NCBI GenBank assembly: GCA_027357125.1 | Contig: DAHVVW010000079.1 | Location: forward strand, 1 to 8,112 | Length of the DNA: 8,112 bases | Direction: 5' to 3' | Origin: Clostridiales bacterium | GTDB lineage: Bacteria > Bacillota > Desulfitobacteriia > Desulfitobacteriales > Desulfitobacteriaceae | Part shown: positions 5,969 to 8,112 of the stretch, piece after piece | How the letters are laid out: each line of letters starts with the position of its first letter | Position numbering within the stretch: the stretch's first letter is position 1 | Translations under genes and position numbers: made by a program | Notes under the pieces: model-generated | The model's database searches: none | What the model was told of the DNA's origin: nothing | What the model saw: the letters and a program-made list of their open reading frames with translations, nothing else

Positions 5969-8112
5969 ATGGACTTAAATAGACGTAAATTCCTTAAGGC
6001 GACCGGAGCTGTGACTGTCACTGCCACTGCCATGTTTGGCGGACTGTTCACGGCCAAAGAGCTATTTTCATTAAAAGAAGCCAGTGCCGAAGAAATTGCA
6101 GCAGTCAAAACCGGTTTGGAAGGATTTCAGAAGGTCTATACCACGGACGTGATGTGTCCGTCTGAGTGCGGCCTGGAAATGTGGGTTAGGGACGGACGCT
6201 TGGAAAAGATCTACGGCAATGATGCCGATCCGTATAACAATGGCACCTGTTGCGCCAAGGGAGCTTCGGGTATGCAACTGGTCTATTCGCCGGAACGGAT
6301 CAAGACCCCGCTCATCCGCACCGGGGAACGGGGCGAAGGAAAATTCCGGCAGGCAAGCTGGGACGAGGCAATTGATTATATTGCCAAAAGACTTAATGAA
6401 TATAAGAAAAAGTACGGTCCTGAATCTGTGATTATGGACTGCGGAGACGTGACAGATCGCGATGCTTACTGGCGCTTGGCTTTTGCATATGGGACGCCTA
6501 ACTGCTACGAGCATGGGTCGATCTGCGACGTACCGCGTCGGCATGGCCCGAAGCTGATTGGAGGAGGCAAACGCCTTCAGCCTGATCTGATGCGGCCTCT
6601 GTTGATCAGGCAACCGGACGGCAGCCTAAAGCAGGATAAGAAATACCTCTCAAAGCTGATCATTTACGTTGGCTGGAATCCGTTTGTTGCCACCCGGATT
6701 CAGTATGAGAACCGCGGTACCGTAGGTGCGCAAGTGGAAAACGGCTGCAAAGTGATTGTCGTCGATCCCGCCCTGAGCAATACAGCGGCGAAAGCGGATA
6801 TGTGGCTGCCGATCCGACCGGGCACCGATGGCGACTTCTTCGGGACAATGCTGCGCTATATTCTCGAACACGACAATCCGCGCGACTCCCGCTTCAGCTA
6901 CATTAACTGGGATTTCCTGAAATTTAGTGCCGGGTGGGATGAGTTTAAAGCGGCCTTTACGGCCTGGTGTGACAAGATCGACCCGATAAACAACCTGCCG
7001 TATTTCAGTTTGGAATGGGCGGAAAACCGTACCGGGATTAGCAAAGATAAGCTGGCTGAAGTAAGCCACCTCTTCGGCAGCACCAAACCAGCCGCATTGG
7101 TCTGGGGAATGCAGAGCCCCGGCCACCACTACAACGGCTATACCGCATCGATTCTCGGCACGGCTTTAAACATCATTACCGGGAACTTTGACGCGCCCGG
7201 CGGGGTTATCGATACGGAATTAGCTAAATCGGATAAAGGCGGCAGTGCTACAGGTAAATCTTTTAATCAACGCAAGGTAACGCGGGTTGTTAATGGCAAC
7301 CAAGTGACCGATGCCCAGGATAAACTGCACATGGATCACTTTGGGGAATGGCCGGCAGCTTGGGATGATTGCATCGCGGACCATCCGCGTCGCTTTGAAG
7401 AAGGGGTGGACATTAAGTTTGGCCCGTTTAGAGGCTACAAGTACCCCATTAAGGCGTATATTTGCCGGACTGGTAACACAGTCTACACCGCTAGCGCGCC
7501 CTATCGGTGGCAGCAGGCCCTAACGACCAAAGATGCCAACGGAAACAATAAAGTAGATTTAATGGTGGTAATTGATACACTTTATTTGGAAAGTGCTTTA
7601 TACGCAGATGTAATCTTGCCTGAAGCCAGTTATGCCGAACGCATGAGCTTGAGCGATATCTATCCATCCCATCCGCTGCTCAGTATGCGTGACCGGGTCA
7701 TCAAGCCTTTGCACGAGAGCAAACCGCCGGTAGAAATCATGAATTTATTGGCTAAACGCCTCAACGAATTGGGCGACACGGACATTAAGGCAGCCGACTT
7801 TTGGGAGAAGTACAAAACAGAAGAAGACTTTGTCAATGAAATGTTATCGGTCTCTCCAGGACGGGTGAATGTTGGTACGCCTCTACCATATCCCCAATAC
7901 CCGGAAGGGTATAAGCTGATTGGGACGCCGGACTCCTTGGAAGCCGGTAGGGTTAAAATTGACGACGAGAAAAAAATTGTTAAGGGAGAGCCGCTGACCG
8001 TGGATTGGATGCGCAAGCACCAAGCTGTGGCTGTTTGGCCGATGAGTTACTACCGGTACCGTAAATATGACACTGTTAAAGGTGATTATGTCCCCAGCGG
8101 AGCTTTCTTGTC
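5969..8112 (+). CDS. Tat-exported molybdopterin oxidoreductase, catalytic subunit A (3' end outside window)
   Basis: 714 residues are present and the frame is open at the window edge; related catalytic subunits are usually about 750-1000 residues. It begins with a Tat signal, NRRKFLK (residues 4-10), followed by a hydrophobic segment, so the enzyme would act outside the cytoplasmic membrane. An Fe-S (FS0) motif follows: C63-x3-C67-x27-C95, then the conserved Lys97 of CAKG. The first ligand position, expected three residues before C63, is Asp60 instead of Cys. The Mo ligand is probably Cys186 in the HGSIC motif (182-186), as in the Psr/Phs/Arr/Ttr branch of the DMSO reductase family. Other family landmarks are WNPFVATR, IVVDP, LPIRPGTDGDFF and VILPEASYAER. 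AGGAGG at 5957-5962 sets the start. With subunits B and C it forms a menaquinol-linked terminal reductase. The gene order B-C-A is that of ttrBCA (tetrathionate) and srdBCA (selenate), but substrate cannot be assigned. Confidence 0.93.
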   Translation, partial: MDLNRRKFLKATGAVTVTATAMFGGLFTAKELFSLKEASAEEIAAVKTGLEGFQKVYTTDVMCPSECGLEMWVRDGRLEKIYGNDADPYNNGTCCAKGASGMQLVYSPERIKTPLIRTGERGEGKFRQASWDEAIDYIAKRLNEYKKKYGPESVIMDCGDVTDRDAYWRLAFAYGTPNCYEHGSICDVPRRHGPKLIGGGKRLQPDLMRPLLIRQPDGSLKQDKKYLSKLIIYVGWNPFVATRIQYENRGTVGAQVENGCKVIVVDPALSNTAAKADMWLPIRPGTDGDFFGTMLRYILEHDNPRDSRFSYINWDFLKFSAGWDEFKAAFTAWCDKIDPINNLPYFSLEWAENRTGISKDKLAEVSHLFGSTKPAALVWGMQSPGHHYNGYTASILGTALNIITGNFDAPGGVIDTELAKSDKGGSATGKSFNQRKVTRVVNGNQVTDAQDKLHMDHFGEWPAAWDDCIADHPRRFEEGVDIKFGPFRGYKYPIKAYICRTGNTVYTASAPYRWQQALTTKDANGNNKVDLMVVIDTLYLESALYADVILPEASYAERMSLSDIYPSHPLLSMRDRVIKPLHESKPPVEIMNLLAKRLNELGDTDIKAADFWEKYKTEEDFVNEMLSVSPGRVNVGTPLPYPQYPEGYKLIGTPDSLEAGRVKIDDEKKIVKGEPLTVDWMRKHQAVAVWPMSYYRYRKYDTVKGDYVPSGAFL

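Noticed and set aside
6071..6613. A 180-codon minus-strand ORF, and further minus-strand ORFs at 6650-7129 and 7660-8016
   Set aside because: All are antisense to the continuous, well-conserved molybdoenzyme frame and have no recognisable domains or ribosome sites.
5969..8112. Naming the catalytic subunit arrA, ttrA, srdA, psrA or phsA
   Set aside because: The visible motifs place it in the broad Cys-ligated branch only. Gene order B-C-A suits ttr or srd, but the altered FS0 motif and missing 3' end make a specific name unsafe.

Overview
The window comes from an anaerobic, respiring member of the Bacillota, most likely a clostridial relative of the Desulfitobacterium/Desulfosporosinus group. 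This is inferred from strong AGGAGG-type ribosome binding sites, moderate GC, a clean rho-independent terminator with a T8 tract, TATAAT-type promoters and the gene families present. The genus is a guess.

Layout, all on the + strand. (1) 1-588: the C-terminal end of a P1B-2 (Zn/Cd/Pb-type) metal-efflux ATPase, cut by the window edge. (2) 589-766: a gap with a good promoter. (3) 767-4245: a sensory operon made of a PhnD-like solute-binding lipoprotein, a membrane histidine kinase (overlapping it by 4 bp) and a NarL/LuxR-type response regulator. (4) 4246-4415: a gap with a terminator, a perfect TGTGA-N6-TCACA palindrome and an extended -10 promoter. (5) 4416-8112: a respiratory molybdoenzyme operon in the order B-C-A. 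It encodes a four-cluster ferredoxin subunit, broken by a one-base frameshift, an NrfD-type membrane quinol-oxidising subunit, and a Tat-exported molybdopterin catalytic subunit that is still open at the window end.

The likely logic is that the lipoprotein binds an external electron acceptor, or its product, and signals through the kinase to the regulator. The regulator then activates the B-C-A reductase, with an FNR/CRP-type site possibly adding anaerobic control. The arrangement resembles Salmonella ttrSR-ttrBCA (tetrathionate) and the AioX-AioS-AioR system (arsenite), and the B-C-A order also matches selenate reductase srdBCA. Here the PhnD-like sensor is a separate protein, while the kinase has its own extracytoplasmic domain and a GAF-like domain with an unusual cysteine cluster. 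The substrate cannot be read from the sequence; an oxyanion of sulfur, selenium or arsenic is the best inference.

Points of special interest are the frameshift that removes the last cluster cysteine of the ferredoxin subunit, an Asp in place of the first FS0 cysteine of the catalytic subunit, the Cys motif in the kinase, and overlapping alternative hairpins between the sensory and enzymatic operons. No RNA genes, CRISPR arrays, insertion sequences or origins were seen.
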